Assembly (NCBI RefSeq): GCF_051622035.1
Contig: NC_135357.1
Span: forward strand, 14,755,001-14,819,000
DNA length: 64,000 nucleotides
Origin: Arctopsyche grandis
Taxonomy: Eukaryota; Arthropoda; Insecta; Trichoptera; Hydropsychidae
Reading direction: 5' to 3'
Shown piece by piece: positions 12,128-24,940 of the stretch; position 1 is the stretch's first letter, and every line of letters starts with the position of its first letter. The translations under genes were made by a program, and so were the position numbers. The notes under the pieces were generated by a model that worked only from the letters and a program-made list of their open reading frames with translations, ran no database searches and was not told where the DNA came from.

Positions 12128-12620
12128 TTTTGAAAGGAAGTAACTGCAATGAATACTTATGGCATATTAGTACCAGCTATACCCGTTCATTGATACTATT
12201 TTAGTATGAAATTATTATTAACTAAATACTTTTTCTGTAAGCAAGACATTATATATGTATGTATTTAGCTGCCAGCAGGGATGTTCATTCTAATTAAAAA
12301 TAATACTCTGTACTGAGCCCAAAAATACCCCGCCTGGCTATCTCTGGTGTAAATGGGTGCATCCCGCTATTTTACACGTGTTCGATAAAATATTATACGT
12401 AGTGACTATATGTTTATATGTATATAATATTGAAATTTCATAACTTTTTGATCAACCAATCTGCGATGCGCAAAATCGCATGTCGGCGTTTATTATATTG
12501 AGCGCAAACATACGCCATTGTTTGAACATTATCGCACATATGTATGTATGTATATACATTTAAAACTCCACATTGAATACATATGTGATAAACTCGTACA
12601 TACACATTTATATGTATGTA
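12128..12620. other. AT-rich intergenic
   Basis: ATGT/ATAC microsatellite patches and no recognisable gene. Confidence 0.4.
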
Positions 12621-12624
<4 letters not shown>

Positions 12625-12704
<80 letters not shown>

Positions 12705-12718
12705 CATATATATATATA
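12625..12718. repeat. (TA)n microsatellite
   Basis: About 70 uninterrupted bases of TA followed by interrupted TA. Flanked on the left by ATGT repeats. Confidence 0.95.
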
Positions 12719-14830
12719 CAAATTGAAAGTTTTGCCATTTCACAACTGTATCGAAAATTTGAATGATACATTACAGATTACACCATTTTAAATATTGTAT
12801 TGTATGTATTTAAATATTTTAGAAGCGTTTTCATAGAGACGTACAAAGTGTGTCAAGCTAAACGAAGATTAACCTTCGGTCACACGATTCCATCGACGGT
12901 ATCAAAATACTCACGCACTCCTTCATCCCTCGCTTAGTTCTCGGGGTCTTCGGGCTTGGGGCTTCGCCTCGATAAGGCTTCCGGCTTTCGGGGATGATCG
13001 TGGATATAGTCAGTTTTAACGCTCACACGCATATACTACATTAAGCAATTGTGTATATTACGGAGACACTTGAACTCGACTGGCCCATTGACCCCCATAT
13101 ACATACATACATTGTACAATCACCCTCCCTTAAAAAACACATTAATATTTTGAAACGGAACGGTCATTTATTAGGTTTTTCAATGTTTTGTAGTATCAAT
13201 GTACGTAGTGTTGAGAAGATTTTACTGTCTTTTTTATCAGCCATGGTGTCATAATTTTTTGATTTTTACTGAATTGTAATCACAGCGATAGCTCAGTTGA
13301 ATAGAACTTGCTGCAAGATTTTTCTGCATATATGTATATATGCTTTGATCACTCCTCACTGACTCAAATGATACTCACAGATCCTTAGCCATCCAAATCT
13401 CTTTTCAAAAACCTGAAAACATTCTTTAGGCGTTTTTTTTATCATTGATCCATAAACTGTACCCCTGGTAATTGAATTGATGACGTATGTATACAAAAAG
13501 TCCTTAATTATGATTGATTTTTTCATATCAAATTGTACCCACAAAACCATTTTCTTTACATCTAATTAACAGTAGGAAATATTCATCAATAATTGAAAAA
13601 TCAAATATGACAAATCAAGAATATATGGACATACATACGATGTAGATATATGTGACAAATGTGGCGACGACTAGTTTTTCCATCGAATTTTCCGACTACT
13701 ATCATTAACTGCACGTCGGATTTTTACGAGAGCGTGAAAACGGTCACTGGGAAATTCATTTTTGAAAATAAATTTCTCGGAAAAACAACCATTTGTTTGA
13801 TTTACGTAAACAACGTAATTCGAGTCGTGTGACATTTTAATGGGAACGCTCGCTACACATCGCATTTATTGCTGTATATTATTTTACTTCTACGCTATAT
13901 TTTTATGGCATTATTATGTAGTAACATTCATATAAAAAAAATTATATATACCTAAATGTATATGTGTGTGTGTGTGTGTGTGTTATATAAATATATGAAA
14001 ACATATGCATGTACATGTGTAGATGGGATAAAAGTACTACATATGTACATACATCTAGTATGAAATTAAATCACACATGTGGGTCAAAATATAATTTTAT
14101 GATAAAAGTTACATTATTTATATCTGTATATATTATACAGTATTAATTCGAAAAGTTTAACATATGTACATACATATATACATACTTATGGAATATTAAA
14201 ATGATGTGAATGCCATATCGTAACTTATACTTTTAATGTTGAAATCCGACTAAATTCGCGCATATTTTTCGGTTATAATCTCTTTTCGTCGGCCATAACG
14301 TGATTATTATAGTATAATTTGGCTAGAATGTGAGCCAATGTACGGTGTCATAATCAAGGGCATATTTCATCCGGGAGTGTCGAGTCAGCGGCTAGAGCGC
14401 AGTCGTAGTAAAACGAGCCGCGCTTGTATTTTATTCCGGCCGTTTCCCACCGTAGCCAACCGTTTTATATATTCTTGTAAAATGAATACGGCCTATACAC
14501 AATATATTTAATTAGTTCGTGAACCAGCCTAAATACTACATACTATTCTACACGAAAATGTTTACGTTCAAATGATTTATGATGCGCCGCAAGTCTTCTA
14601 ATTAAGTATTGTATTACTTATGTATGTATGTACCTAAAAATATATGTGCGTATACCCTGCAGATATTTCATATTTGTATATATTTATATGTAATGAAATT
14701 AAAAATTGTTTATTTCTGACAAGTGAAAAACAGTACGGATGCAGTGTAAGCACAAATGTAATATAATTATTATTAAAAATACATATGGTAATATCATCGA
14801 AACATTTTAAAATTTAACAATTGAAATGTA
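12719..14830. other. Intergenic; small GC block at 12885-13010 and island at 14270-14470
   Basis: 12885-13010 contains the GGGGCTTCGCC motif shared with the 10.4-kb block. A (TG)n run lies near 13963-13982. 14270-14470 is a GC-balanced patch (for example CCGCGCTTGTATTTTATTCC). Short open frames (13051, 13356, 13671) have no recognisable domain. No gene is supported. Confidence 0.35.
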
Positions 14831-14834
14831 ATAT

Positions 14835-15435
14835 GATATTCCATTAATAGTTTTGAGGTCGACTAAGAATTGTAAGATTGAAATAATAAAAAGACGGATC
14901 GGCATGGCTAAAAGCTCAATATCGAATATGAACAAAATTTGGCAAGACCAAATTGGGACAAAAATTTGTAATGCATCTGGTCCGAGCTTCAATATTCCCC
15001 ATATTTCTACATACATATATAGAGTGGAGACATGGACGGTGCGAGCTCAAAAATGGAAGAAAATTTAAACTTATGAGATATGGTGATGGAAATGGATAGT
15101 TCAAATTTCCTCGACAGCGAGAAAAACCATTACTTCTATCCTACAACAGCTGCCTTCCGTCTGTCTCTAGCCTTTAGTTCTTTGAGCACCTTATGAAGCC
15201 AGACCAGGATAGTCAGGAAATACGCGTCGTTCTGGGAAGTGTTGTGGGGAAAAGAGGAAGAGGAAGATCCCCGACAAGATGGAGGGACCAAGTCAGGGCT
15301 ATCACTGGAAAAGCTGTAGTCAAGTCATTGCAAGCTACGGGGAATCTATAGGTATAAAGCTGGAGGATCATGACGAGCCGCATTATTGAAGTCAGAAGAT
15401 TGGAACGAAAAAGGACGACGAAGAAATTTTGATGT
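14835..15435 (+). pseudogene. RTE-like LINE, C-terminal fragment
   Basis: The frame 14853-15068 reads CKIEIIKRRIGMAKSSISNM and ends VETWTVRAQKWKKI, both standard blocks of the post-polymerase region of insect endonuclease-reverse transcriptase LINEs. After an internal deletion and frameshift the sequence resumes near 15208 with QDSQEIRVVLGS, GKRGRGRSPTRWRDQV and ITGKAVVKSLQAT, the family C-terminus. The copy is 5'-truncated and broken. It belongs to the same broad group as the 1745-2581 fragment. Confidence 0.8.
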
Positions 15436-16401
15436 TAACTTTTAAAATTATATATATTTATAAAAAATATATCTGTATGATGGAGAATTTGATAAAGTTG
15501 AAATACTTCAAGATTGATGAAGAATAAATAAATCCGTTAGGGAAAACTTGTGGACAAGACCTGGTCTTATTCAAGGATGTGGCGTTAAGAAAAAACATTA
15601 ATTTTGTAGATGAAAAAATATTACAAATGCTGCAAAGCTAACTTACAAACGTGACGTATAAATTCGATCCAACTGTTTTAAATAGTATTCAATATAAAAA
15701 ATCACACTATTTTGATTTTTTTAGAATACTATTTTATTAAATAAATTATTTAGTATTTTTTTGACAAAAGAAATTAACATGTATCGTATGTCACGATAAT
15801 TATGTTTTACGTGTCTAAAGCATGGGAACTAGGTCGTAGCCAGAAGACTACAGCGTTGAAAGATAATATGGATCAATGGTCGAACGTGAAACTGTCACAC
15901 TACGCGACCGCCCCAAACAAAACTTAGAAACTAGAGAGCTATTATGTTTATCCACAGTATAAAAAAAATACTTTATCTGTTGTTGGCTAACACTATCGTG
16001 AGAACGACAACTTCATTCTCTATCAATTTTTCGATTGTTCTCTGACCATCGGTCAATTTTATTGATTTAAAATTCTTTTAAACATACTTACATATGCATA
16101 TATATGTAAGTAGCACATGATCTGTTAAATTATTTTAATATATTAAAGAATTTATTAAATACATTCATTTGTATATAATATAATGTTTACGAAATTCCCT
16201 GAATTTGCTCAAACGGATGAAAACTGGAAGAAAAAAAATAAAAAACGTTACAAATTCAGAAAATTTTGTAATCTTATTGTTTAAGACATACAAATTTAAT
16301 GAATGCGTAGGGAAAAAATAAATATTCATCTTTAGATACATACATATGTAGTATATGAAAATACATATATTCATATATGTATGTATGTATATAGATATTT
16401 A
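15436..16401. other. AT-rich intergenic, nothing recognised
   Basis: Only AT-rich sequence and microsatellite patches. The minus frame at 16165-16374 has no domain. Confidence 0.45.
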
Positions 16402-16646
16402 TATGAGCCGTTATATTTGAAAATGGTAAATGAAAATAAAAAGTCCACTTTTTTTCAAAACATTGTATTTAATGTTTTAGGTTTAATAATATTTAAAAAT
16501 ACTGGTGGTCTGTAATACGTTTATTCTGTTTTTTTTTGGGATTCTGGACATATCAAATTAAAATATGTGAATTAAGTCAAACAGAAATATAGTGTTTTTG
16601 GAACTGAAAATTAGACTTCTGCCACTTTCAAATATAACGACTCATA
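16402..16646. mobile_element. MITE, 245 bp, second copy of the 1.35-kb family
   Basis: Starts TATGAGCCGTTATATTTGAA and ends with the inverted match (ATATAACGACTCATA). Its interior matches 1352-1613 in the opposite orientation, including the GGAACTGAAAATTAGACTTC block. No coding capacity. Confidence 0.7.
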
Positions 16647-16804
16647 TTTCAATGATGGCTTTAAAAGAATATACAGCTAATTAATTAGATATGAGTTATT
16701 AATACGAATTCACAAGTTGTAAAATTAAAATACACATTCGATAAATTAAAAAGTATCGGCTATTATATGGAATACAGACAATTATTTAATGACAATCTAA
16801 GGTA

Positions 16805-17110
16805 AATTATGAGCCACGATTCAAATGAAGAAGAGCGTTTAAAAGCTCCCAACCCCCCGGTCGGTAATAGAATTGCGGTCTCCCCTCGGCACTCCCGGTA
16901 CTCCAGGGGACTCCCCACGTTTCGCGGTATCGCTCCTTCGTTCCGGTTTTATCTCGCCATGGAAAGCGAACCGGCAAGGCGTTTAAAATTTAATTGTAAT
17001 CCCGTTCTATATTTTTATTTTTGCCGCTTTCAATTTGCGGCGACGGAAGCCACGATTACGGCGGGAAAAAATTAAATTCTCCCTAAAGCGCTGCCGCCCC
17101 CAGATAGCGA
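16805..17110. other. GC-balanced island, candidate regulatory DNA
   Basis: A compact, non-repetitive block of about 300 bases with mixed composition, including CTCGCCATGGAAAGCGAACC. An 88-codon frame (16809-17075) has no domain and ends in low-complexity phenylalanine-tyrosine stretches, so coding is doubtful. Confidence 0.3.
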
Positions 17111-18076
17111 CACTACTTCCGTTTATTATTATTATATTTAATAAATCGACGCACATAAATGTTAATTTATTGTTATTTATCGCATTAAATAACATCAATT
17201 TCGGTCATGTAATGAATGCACAATTCTTTAATGTCAGAGTTGACGTAAATTAAATTTACATACATAATTGTCGTTCATTCAAACAAATCAATCCGATCCA
17301 TTAAAAAAATCCATTGAATTTACATACAAACATAGTTTTAATTATATGTATAATGTATGTACGTTCACAAATGTCTTTTTTTCCGATAAAATTGTATAAA
17401 CATAAGTACTTGATTCAAGACGATCATTTTTATTTTTTTTATTTCATATAATTAACATTTAGCGAACGATTAATATATTATTATTTTTAATTTAGGTCAA
17501 CAAAAAAATATGCTTAGAAAATGCACATTCAATGACATTTCCAGTAGAAACCAAATTTGTACTAGAAATTCAATGCGAACTGAAATTGATATGACATGAA
17601 TTGTTTTGACTTAACTTGAAACTTATGTGTCGTATAAAATAAGACATTGAAAAGAATCGTTTTACTATCACCTACGTATTTCAACGCTTGTGAAATGTTT
17701 ATACAATAAAAATCATAAACCCAGTCTTTTGTTTAACTATTTTATACTATACATTTATTCACTTGTTTTTAAAATTACATAAGAAAAGTTTTTTTTATCT
17801 CTGGGGACGACGTCATTCGGAAAATTCGATTGTATTTAAACGAACCCTACTTAATAGATACATACATATGCATGTACGGGTCTACATCACGGCATCGAAA
17901 GGTCGAAAGATCGAAAAAGCATATATCAAATATATAAAAATATATCAAATTTATCAAATATATTAAAAGCAAAAATCGAAAATCGAAAGATCTCGAACGA
18001 AAAGAAAGTCGAACGATCAAAAAGAATGTATGCATGGTAAACGGTACTATGTACATATATAATATATATTATTTAT
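17111..18076. other. AT-rich intergenic; TCGAAAG-rich patch at 17886-18020
   Basis: The patch repeats short TCGAAAGGTCGAAAGATCG phrases and is inverted relative to a similar patch at 19000-19035. Nothing coding. Confidence 0.4.
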
Positions 18077-18237
18077 CAGTGGCATGCGGTGAAATTATTT
18101 CTCTTTTTGTCGTACAGACTTGCTTAATGTGCGCGGGCAGGATACGGAAGGAAAAGCCTGTTCCTCTTATATCCCGCTCGCGCAAATTAAGTGGGGCTGT
18201 ACGATGGGGGGGAGGAAGAGTTTTACCGCACGCCACA
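18077..18237. mobile_element. Short hAT-like MITE, 161 bp
   Basis: Left end CAGTGGCATGCGGTGAAATT; right end TTTTACCGCACGCCACA, its imperfect inverse. Internal blocks CTTTTTGTCGTACAG and CTGTACGAT also pair. The element at 57598-57736 has related ends and the same internal TTTTTGTCGCACA block. The target duplication is not readable because the right flank is a TA array. Confidence 0.65.
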
Positions 18238-18238
18238 G

Positions 18239-18876
<638 letters not shown>

Positions 18877-18878
18877 AA

Positions 18879-18880
<2 letters not shown>

Positions 18881-18966
<86 letters not shown>
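18881..18966. repeat. (TA)n microsatellite
   Basis: About 85 bases of TA with one interruption, on the head side of the SINE at 18433-18876. Together with the array on the other side it suggests the SINE jumped into a TA array. Confidence 0.95.
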
Positions 18967-18967
<1 letters not shown>

Positions 18968-19199
18968 CTACCCGCTTTTCATATGTATTCATGGTAAACG
19001 AACATTTTCGATTTTTCGACCTTTCGACGCGATGACAGTCGAAGGTATGTACATGTATATGTACACTTATGCGACTAAATTCTGATGATATCTCCATATT
19101 GCATTCCATTGTATGAGTTTTTCTACGTGAATGGATTGTGTTGTGAGTAATATTTTAAGCGCAGTTTTAAGATTATAGTTCATTTAAAATCGATTTCAT

Positions 19200-19480
19200 A
19201 AAAAAGTGACTAAAACGGGGTGCATCTTCATCCAATTAGCGGGGGGAGCTAGGGGCTGCCAAGCGGCGGGCCGCGTGATCTCATTGCGGGGACGTCACGC
19301 GAGGCGGCGCCCCCGGTGGCCCCCATCGAACCAAGGTGGTAAATTCGGCGGTCGACATCCTTTTATTCAGACGAGGGGGTGTGTTCGGTGATTTTCACGT
19401 ATCATCTCGCCTCAATTATGCACTCGCGTTAGGGGAGAGTTCATTCGACTGGTGTTAACGCTCTTGTCGCGGCACAGTGG
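19200..19480. other. GC-rich island, candidate regulatory DNA
   Basis: Contains GGCGGGCCGCGTGATCTC and GCGAGGCGGCGCCCCCGG and no repeats. The 61-codon frame at 19206-19391 has no domain. Candidate conserved noncoding sequence or the edge of an unseen exon. Confidence 0.3.
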
Positions 19481-20847
19481 CGTCACTTCATTTATTTATC
19501 ACTGTTGATGAATCTATTATGAACACATACATATAATCAACGATCGGCGTTGGAAGGCAGCTTTTCAAATAACAATAAACAAGTGTTTAATAGACCACCC
19601 CATCAATGTTCAAAATAGAAAAAAAAGCATGGTTTATCTAAGAAATCGACCGCCTAAAACTGCATATACATTGTATATACATATGTATATGTATGTACAT
19701 ACATATAAAGACTTTTGAAGATACTCTTCTTCGAACAGTGTTTCATTGAGCTGAATCATAGGTAGACTTTTTTAAACATCCGAAAAAGTATAAGTCAACT
19801 ATCACCCCGCCCTCATTAAATAATTATATCTTTTTTTTTTGCTCAAAATTATATTTATTGAAAATAATAAATAAAAAAAACTACATAGGGGCACAAATTT
19901 TTCCTTTTGCCTCATACATATTTAAGCTGTTGAACAGCTCGAAAAAAATATTGAGCTTTTCTCACTTTTATTTATTTCCGCTGCGTTCATCCACATTTTA
20001 GACAACTACGTCTCATAATCAGATTATTTTGTATGACTGAAATAAAATCCGATCAGATTAAACCAACGATATACAAAAGTGTTGAATTTTAAATTACTAT
20101 TTATTAACTTTACTACGTTATTCGTCTATAATTCATGATTGTTAAGGCGAATAGGTTATACCCAAAATTTTATTTCCCTAAAAAACATGTAATTCGTAAT
20201 CGATTCTTAGTGTAAATCATTAAATTTTCCCATGATAATAATTCCTCTATCGACAATTATATATGGACTTATATAATAGTAAGTTATCAATTTTTTTTAA
20301 ATTTTGTGACCCTAATAACTACATACCACGAAATATTGATGTAATTCATGTAGGTTAAGCTTTAAAGCTTATACACATAAGCTGTGATTGTCAGTTGACA
20401 TGCGCTATGAACACAGAACACCAATTTCATGGAAATACCATAAATAAATTAAAATTTACATAAAAAATTATACCTACAAGGTTTTAAAGAATTTATTGCA
20501 CGTCACTGTTCAATCAAACTTCTCCGCGTGCACAATTTGACTATGCACCTCACAAAGATATGAGGGTTTTGTAAATAAGCGCCAGCGAACGCATCAGCAA
20601 AGTATCGTAAACGTGTCAACAAATAATGGAACTTCACATCTCGAGTGTGTTTCCATTAAACATTTGAATATGAACTTTTATAATGCGAATAGGTGACAAT
20701 TTTCGCGATACTCGTCATTTATTATTTTTATCAAACTATGTACATATAATGAGATATTGAGCATCGATCTAATAGTAATTAAGGGCTTTTGACATGCTTT
20801 TCTAATTTTTTTCGTTTAATTTTGAAAATAATAGGAAAAAAAATGAT
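19481..20847. other. AT-rich intergenic, nothing recognised
   Basis: Microsatellite patches near 19670-19710; otherwise featureless AT-rich sequence. Confidence 0.45.
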
Positions 20848-20855
20848 GTCATATG

Positions 20856-21052
20856 CAGGGCCACCGAGAAAAAATATCATATAGATATATTTTTAATATG
20901 CGAAAAATAGCTATATGTTGGTGATTATTTTTTAAAATAATTAAATAAGAAAGGTAATGATTAACAGGTACGATTTCAGACACAGGGCCCCTAGAGTAGT
21001 CCGGGTCCTCGAACTTTACCCCGATTCCCCCCCCCCCCTCTTAGCGGCCCTG
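20856..21052. mobile_element. Short hAT-like MITE, 197 bp, with target duplication
   Basis: Left end CAGGGCCACCGAG; right end CTTAGCGGCCCTG. Flanking 8-base repeats GTCATATG (20848-20855) and ATCATATG (21053-21060) differ at one base. Contains a run of 10 or more C bases near 21028-21038. No coding capacity. Confidence 0.75.
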
Positions 21053-21439
21053 ATCATATGTATATTGAATTAAGACCAACATTGATTTCTTTGAATTTAT
21101 TTTTTCTAATCTATTTCTTCTTTACTAAGGGTAGTGACCCTCATTTTTTCTTATTATAATAACGTACATATATGTATGTATATAGTCATCATTGACATAC
21201 AGCCTAGATACGTTAACTTCAGACTCTATTCGAACCAATTAGGCCAAAACTGATCAATCTATTAAATCATTCACTAACAGTTTTCTGAGTATAACTAATA
21301 TATAATTTCGAAAGAGACTTTGTATGTATGTAAGTATGTAACTTTGGTTGGGAACTTCGTAAACAAAACAAAGTTTCTATGACGACAATTCAATTGGGTG
21401 AATACTATATTTATTTTTATTCAAATAAATTTAATTAAA

Positions 21440-22480
21440 ATGAATATTTACTAATGATCTAAATCTAATAGTAAAAATAATTTAACAAATGAATATTTAC
21501 TATTAGATTCGCCATTTTTAAGCTGTTTATATTACAAATACTGAGCGAAGCCGGGTAAAACAACTCGTATGAATATATTAACCGAATCGATTTGTTGATC
21601 AGCTCTGACTGAAATATTATATAGCTAAAGATTTACCATACAGTCAGACTGAAATATCCAATGATGTATCAAATTTTCCGAGATTTCCTATACAGATTAT
21701 ATGTATACTGCGGTGCTTCCTTTTTACAAGCTTCCTTTTTCAAGTATAATTCTTGTATCAATGTGATTAAAATAAAAATAAAATCACTATATTTAATAAA
21801 CCGAAAGTGGGATTTTTTCCCTTCCGGAAGCTTCCGGAAGGAAGGTCAAAAATGTTGTCGCCTGGATCCTGTCCACGCCCCTGAACGTATTAAGCTGAAA
21901 ATTTATATTTGTATTCTTTATGTACTAACTTAGATTTGGTAACGTTTTGGTCAGAATTCGTAAACCGGAAGTAGTATTTTTTATTAAAACAATATTTCAT
22001 TATTTTATTTTGACCTTTTAAATTATTTTAAGCGTCGCGCTATTTATTGTGTATGATAAAGATAGTGATTTTAAGTAAAAATAAAAAATAAAATTACCAA
22101 ATTTAATGAACCGGAAGTGGGATTTTCTCCTCTTAGAAAGGTCAAAAATGTTGTCGCCTGGATCCTGTCCACACCCCTGAACGTATTAAGCTGAAAAATT
22201 ATATTTGTATTCTTTATGTACTAACTTAGATTTGATAACGTTTTGGTCAGAATTCGTAAGCCGGAAGTAATATGTTTTTTTAAAACAATATTTCACTATT
22301 TTATTTTGACCTTTTAAATTATTTTTATCGTCTTGATATTTAATGTGTATAATAATTATACTGATTTTAAATAATAAAAAAAATTTGAATAAAATCCGAC
22401 AACCGGAAGTAGAACTTTTGTCTTGTGCAAGTTTCCATATATTTGCGCTCAATTTGTATCGCTATCATAGTTATTAGTTC
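21440..22480 (+). repeat. Interspersed repeat family F, long copy
   Basis: Contains the family phrase ACTGAGCGAAGCCGGGTAAA near 21540 followed by TAGTCAGACTGAAATATCCA-type sequence, then blocks with repeated AACCGGAAGT phrases (near 21966, 22110, 22260, 22400). Other copies: 27480-27890 (minus), 41278-41468, 42023-43433, 44459-45150 and 46090-46170 (minus). Within this copy the segment 21830-22010 is repeated at 22130-22310 (GGATCCTGTCCAC...CTGAACGTATTAAGCTGAAA). No protein is encoded. Class unknown; the ends with ...CTAGT resemble Helitron 3' ends, but this is weak. Confidence 0.65.
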
Positions 22481-22915
22481 AATATCGAATTTTGTTTTGT
22501 AACCTTTTTATATTCCTCAAATACATAGATAAAGTCATGGGTTGGTCACACCCGATTTTTTTTTAATAGAACAATCGTCTCATTCTCTCAAACTGTATTC
22601 GTTGTGGGGGGGGGGGAGGATGGCCTCATGTAAAGGGCTTTATTGGTTGACTTCATTGTCTTGTAAAGTGGGCTTATATACAGATTCTAAATTACATATC
22701 AACCACATGTTACACACAAGCCAATCAAATATTTAATTTTACCTTCATGATTTGTTCGTAGTTTGAAATGTTTAATTATTGAACTTGTTAAGTTTTATGT
22801 TTTTATACAATGTTGTATAAAAATATGTATAGAATTCTAAAATGTATCGTTTTGTATGTATGTATGTATGCATGTTTGCATATTCTTGATTTATATTTAG
22901 TTCAGAACAGTCGAT
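22481..22915. other. AT-rich intergenic
   Basis: Contains a G run of 10 near 22606-22617 and ATGT repeats near 22852. No gene is seen. Confidence 0.4.
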
Positions 22916-22918
22916 TGT

Positions 22919-23045
22919 GTGTTATCTGATGAGATGATAAGTGGCGAACGTACTATTGTAAGGGGGCCAGTTTCGATTTCAGCGTTACGTAAGTGGCGTC
23001 TTCAGCCACGGCCATGGTTGCTACGTGTACGTGCACGTGCTACGT

Positions 23046-23084
<39 letters not shown>

Positions 23085-23340
23085 ACGTACACGTGGCCCC
23101 CGGGGGCCCCGCCCCCGCATCGATTGGGGCGGGGCCCCCGGGGCGGCGCGCTCGCGACCTTGTCACTACAAAAATGTGCCGACGTATCATCACAAAGAGG
23201 TGCCGAGCGCAGCACTAGTCTCTGCTTCTTCCGCGCTTTTGCACCGCTGATGCTGGTGCTGATGCTGCTACTGCTGCTGCGCGACCTTCGCAACGTACGC
23301 GCCGCGCCGCGCCGCGCATTCTGCTGTCAAATGAAAAATG
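22919..23340. other. GC-rich island with (TG)n tract
   Basis: A (TG)n run (about 23048-23082) sits between CGTGTACGTGCACGTGCTAC and CACGTACACGTGG, then very GC-rich sequence (GGGGCGGGGCCCCCGGGGCG). Overlapping frames exist in three phases on both strands, which argues against real coding. The phrase ATGTGCCGACGTATCATCAC (23174-23193) recurs with one change at 26532-26551 in another GC island. A promoter-type island for an unseen gene is possible. Confidence 0.35.
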
Positions 23341-23515
23341 TTCGCAAACTTCTGACTTAGACATTTTCCGCTTTATGATTCAAAATATTTTCTTGTTTTC
23401 TCTCACATTGGATTTTAATGTGTTTACGCTTATTTGTCGATTGAAACGAGTGATAAAGTATAAAACAAAAGAAAAATACCATATTATGATCAACAATTCT
23501 ATAGGTACATACATA

Positions 23516-24139
23516 GTCTAGGGATCCCAAATATTCGTCGACTTCAACTATTCGAATATCGAATAGTAAATCAATAGCTATTCGAATATATTCGAATATA
23601 TTCGAAAATTAAAAAAAAAGGTAATTACATATGTACCAAGCATAAATTTGAATGAATCGTCTTATCATATGTAGATGCCATTGAATTCCACTTCGTTTTT
23701 ACAGCCAATAATAATTTCAATTTTTATTTTCTTTTTTCATTTTGATTTCTTGTAAAAATGTATATTTCGCCGGTGACTTCTTAAATATTCGTATTATTTT
23801 TCTGATGTTTTCTAAAATTTCGTAGAGATTATTATCGATCGAAAAGTGATTTTCTTCAAACATTTCCGTATATTTAATGAATAAAAATCCGTTTCTTCAC
23901 ATGTAGAAATTTCATCTTCTTCATTTTCATCACAATTGTCCCCATTATATTTTTCATTTTCTTTATAATCGTTTTCTTCTTCGTCATCACTCTTTTCTTG
24001 TTGATTTTGTGTATTTAGTTTATAAAAAAATATATACACGAATAATATTCGAATAGTTGATGAAATATTCGGATATCGAATGGCTGAAAAATCAGACGAA
24101 TAATTCGAATACTCGAATATTCAATTGGGATCCCTAGTG
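23516..24139. mobile_element. Non-autonomous hAT-like element, 624 bp, with 8-bp target duplication
   Basis: Ends are inverted: left GTCTAGGGATCCCAAATATTCG, right CGAATATTCAATTGGGATCCCTAGTG. CATACATA flanks both sides (23508-23515, 24140-24147). Near each end there are several ATTCGAATA subrepeats. A 75-codon acidic minus-strand frame (23812-24039) is rich in Glu, Asp and Asn; it may be a remnant of transposase sequence but shows no motif. Confidence 0.8.
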
Positions 24140-24226
24140 CATACATACTCGTACGTGTTGGGTTCACAACAGTTCATTTTGTTGATTTTTTAAAATGTTA
24201 TGTATGACGTTCTCAATATAAAAATT

Positions 24227-24827
24227 GGTAAAAGTCGGCATTGTCGACAGGGCGGAACCTCTAGGCTCGGAAGCGAGGCTCGATCGACCCGCTCCTTCCT
24301 GTCATTGGTTGCTCTTTGCGAGTACTTTAGTATTGATGTGCCCTGAATTGACTCGACTTTTACCTGATGAAATACTCCGACATATACTGCCTGGTTCAAA
24401 TAAATATTCCACATATTGCGAATGGAATATACACGCATTCATTTGTAATTCAATACAAATTCATCTAAATATGAATCAAAGCGGGCACGCGTAGTGCCAA
24501 ATTGACGCCTTATCTATCTTTTCACACGCATCCACATATTTTCCACATTTTGCGTATGTATTTCACTATCATATGACATTATCCACGAAATTATAACCAC
24601 TTTCACCGGAATTCGGAATATTTCCGTACGCTGCCCAACCGTCCGAAATTATATGCGAACCAGGCAGTATATGTCGGAGTATTTCATCAGGTAAAATTCG
24701 AGTTAATTCAGGGCACTGTAATACTAGAGTACTCGCAAAGAGCAACCGATGGCAGGAAGGAGCGGGTCGACCGAGCTTCGTTTCCGAGCCTAGAGGGTCC
24801 ACCCTGTCGAGAATTCCGACTTTTACC
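24227..24827. mobile_element. Merlin-like foldback element, copy A, 601 bp
   Basis: It starts GGTAAAAGTCGGCATTGTCG and ends with the inverse (CGAGAATTCCGACTTTTACC). The inverted arms run on for well over 100 bases (including GGCACTG/CAGTGCC-type and CTCGACTTTTACCTGATGAA blocks). The arms and centre encode pieces of an IS1595/ISXO2-type DDE transposase: on the minus strand DEILRHILPGSHIISDGWAA with the catalytic Asp of ISDGW, and in other copies HTQNVENMWMRVKRKMRRQF with the catalytic Glu, then DSYLDEF. Merlin elements carry this transposase. It is non-autonomous: the coding parts are fragments within an inverted repeat. The flanks (TATAAAAATT and AAAAAAAATT) could be an eroded duplication. 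Confidence 0.75.
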
Positions 24828-24940
24828 AAAAAAAATTGTAATGGGTACAAGTATTGTGACTGCTGCTTTTTACATAGTTCAAATCTAAAGTAAATACTCA
24901 TATTACATATGTATGTATAATTGAAAATTCTGATTTTCAT

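Noticed and set aside
14382..14389. GAGTCAGC, a partial Maf recognition site that could mean tj autoregulation
   Set aside because: An 8-base match is expected by chance a couple of times in 64 kb on two strands.
22919..23360. Possible gene in the (TG)n GC-rich island
   Set aside because: Four overlapping frames contain a valine-cysteine or threonine-histidine repeat from (TG)n; no splice or domain evidence.
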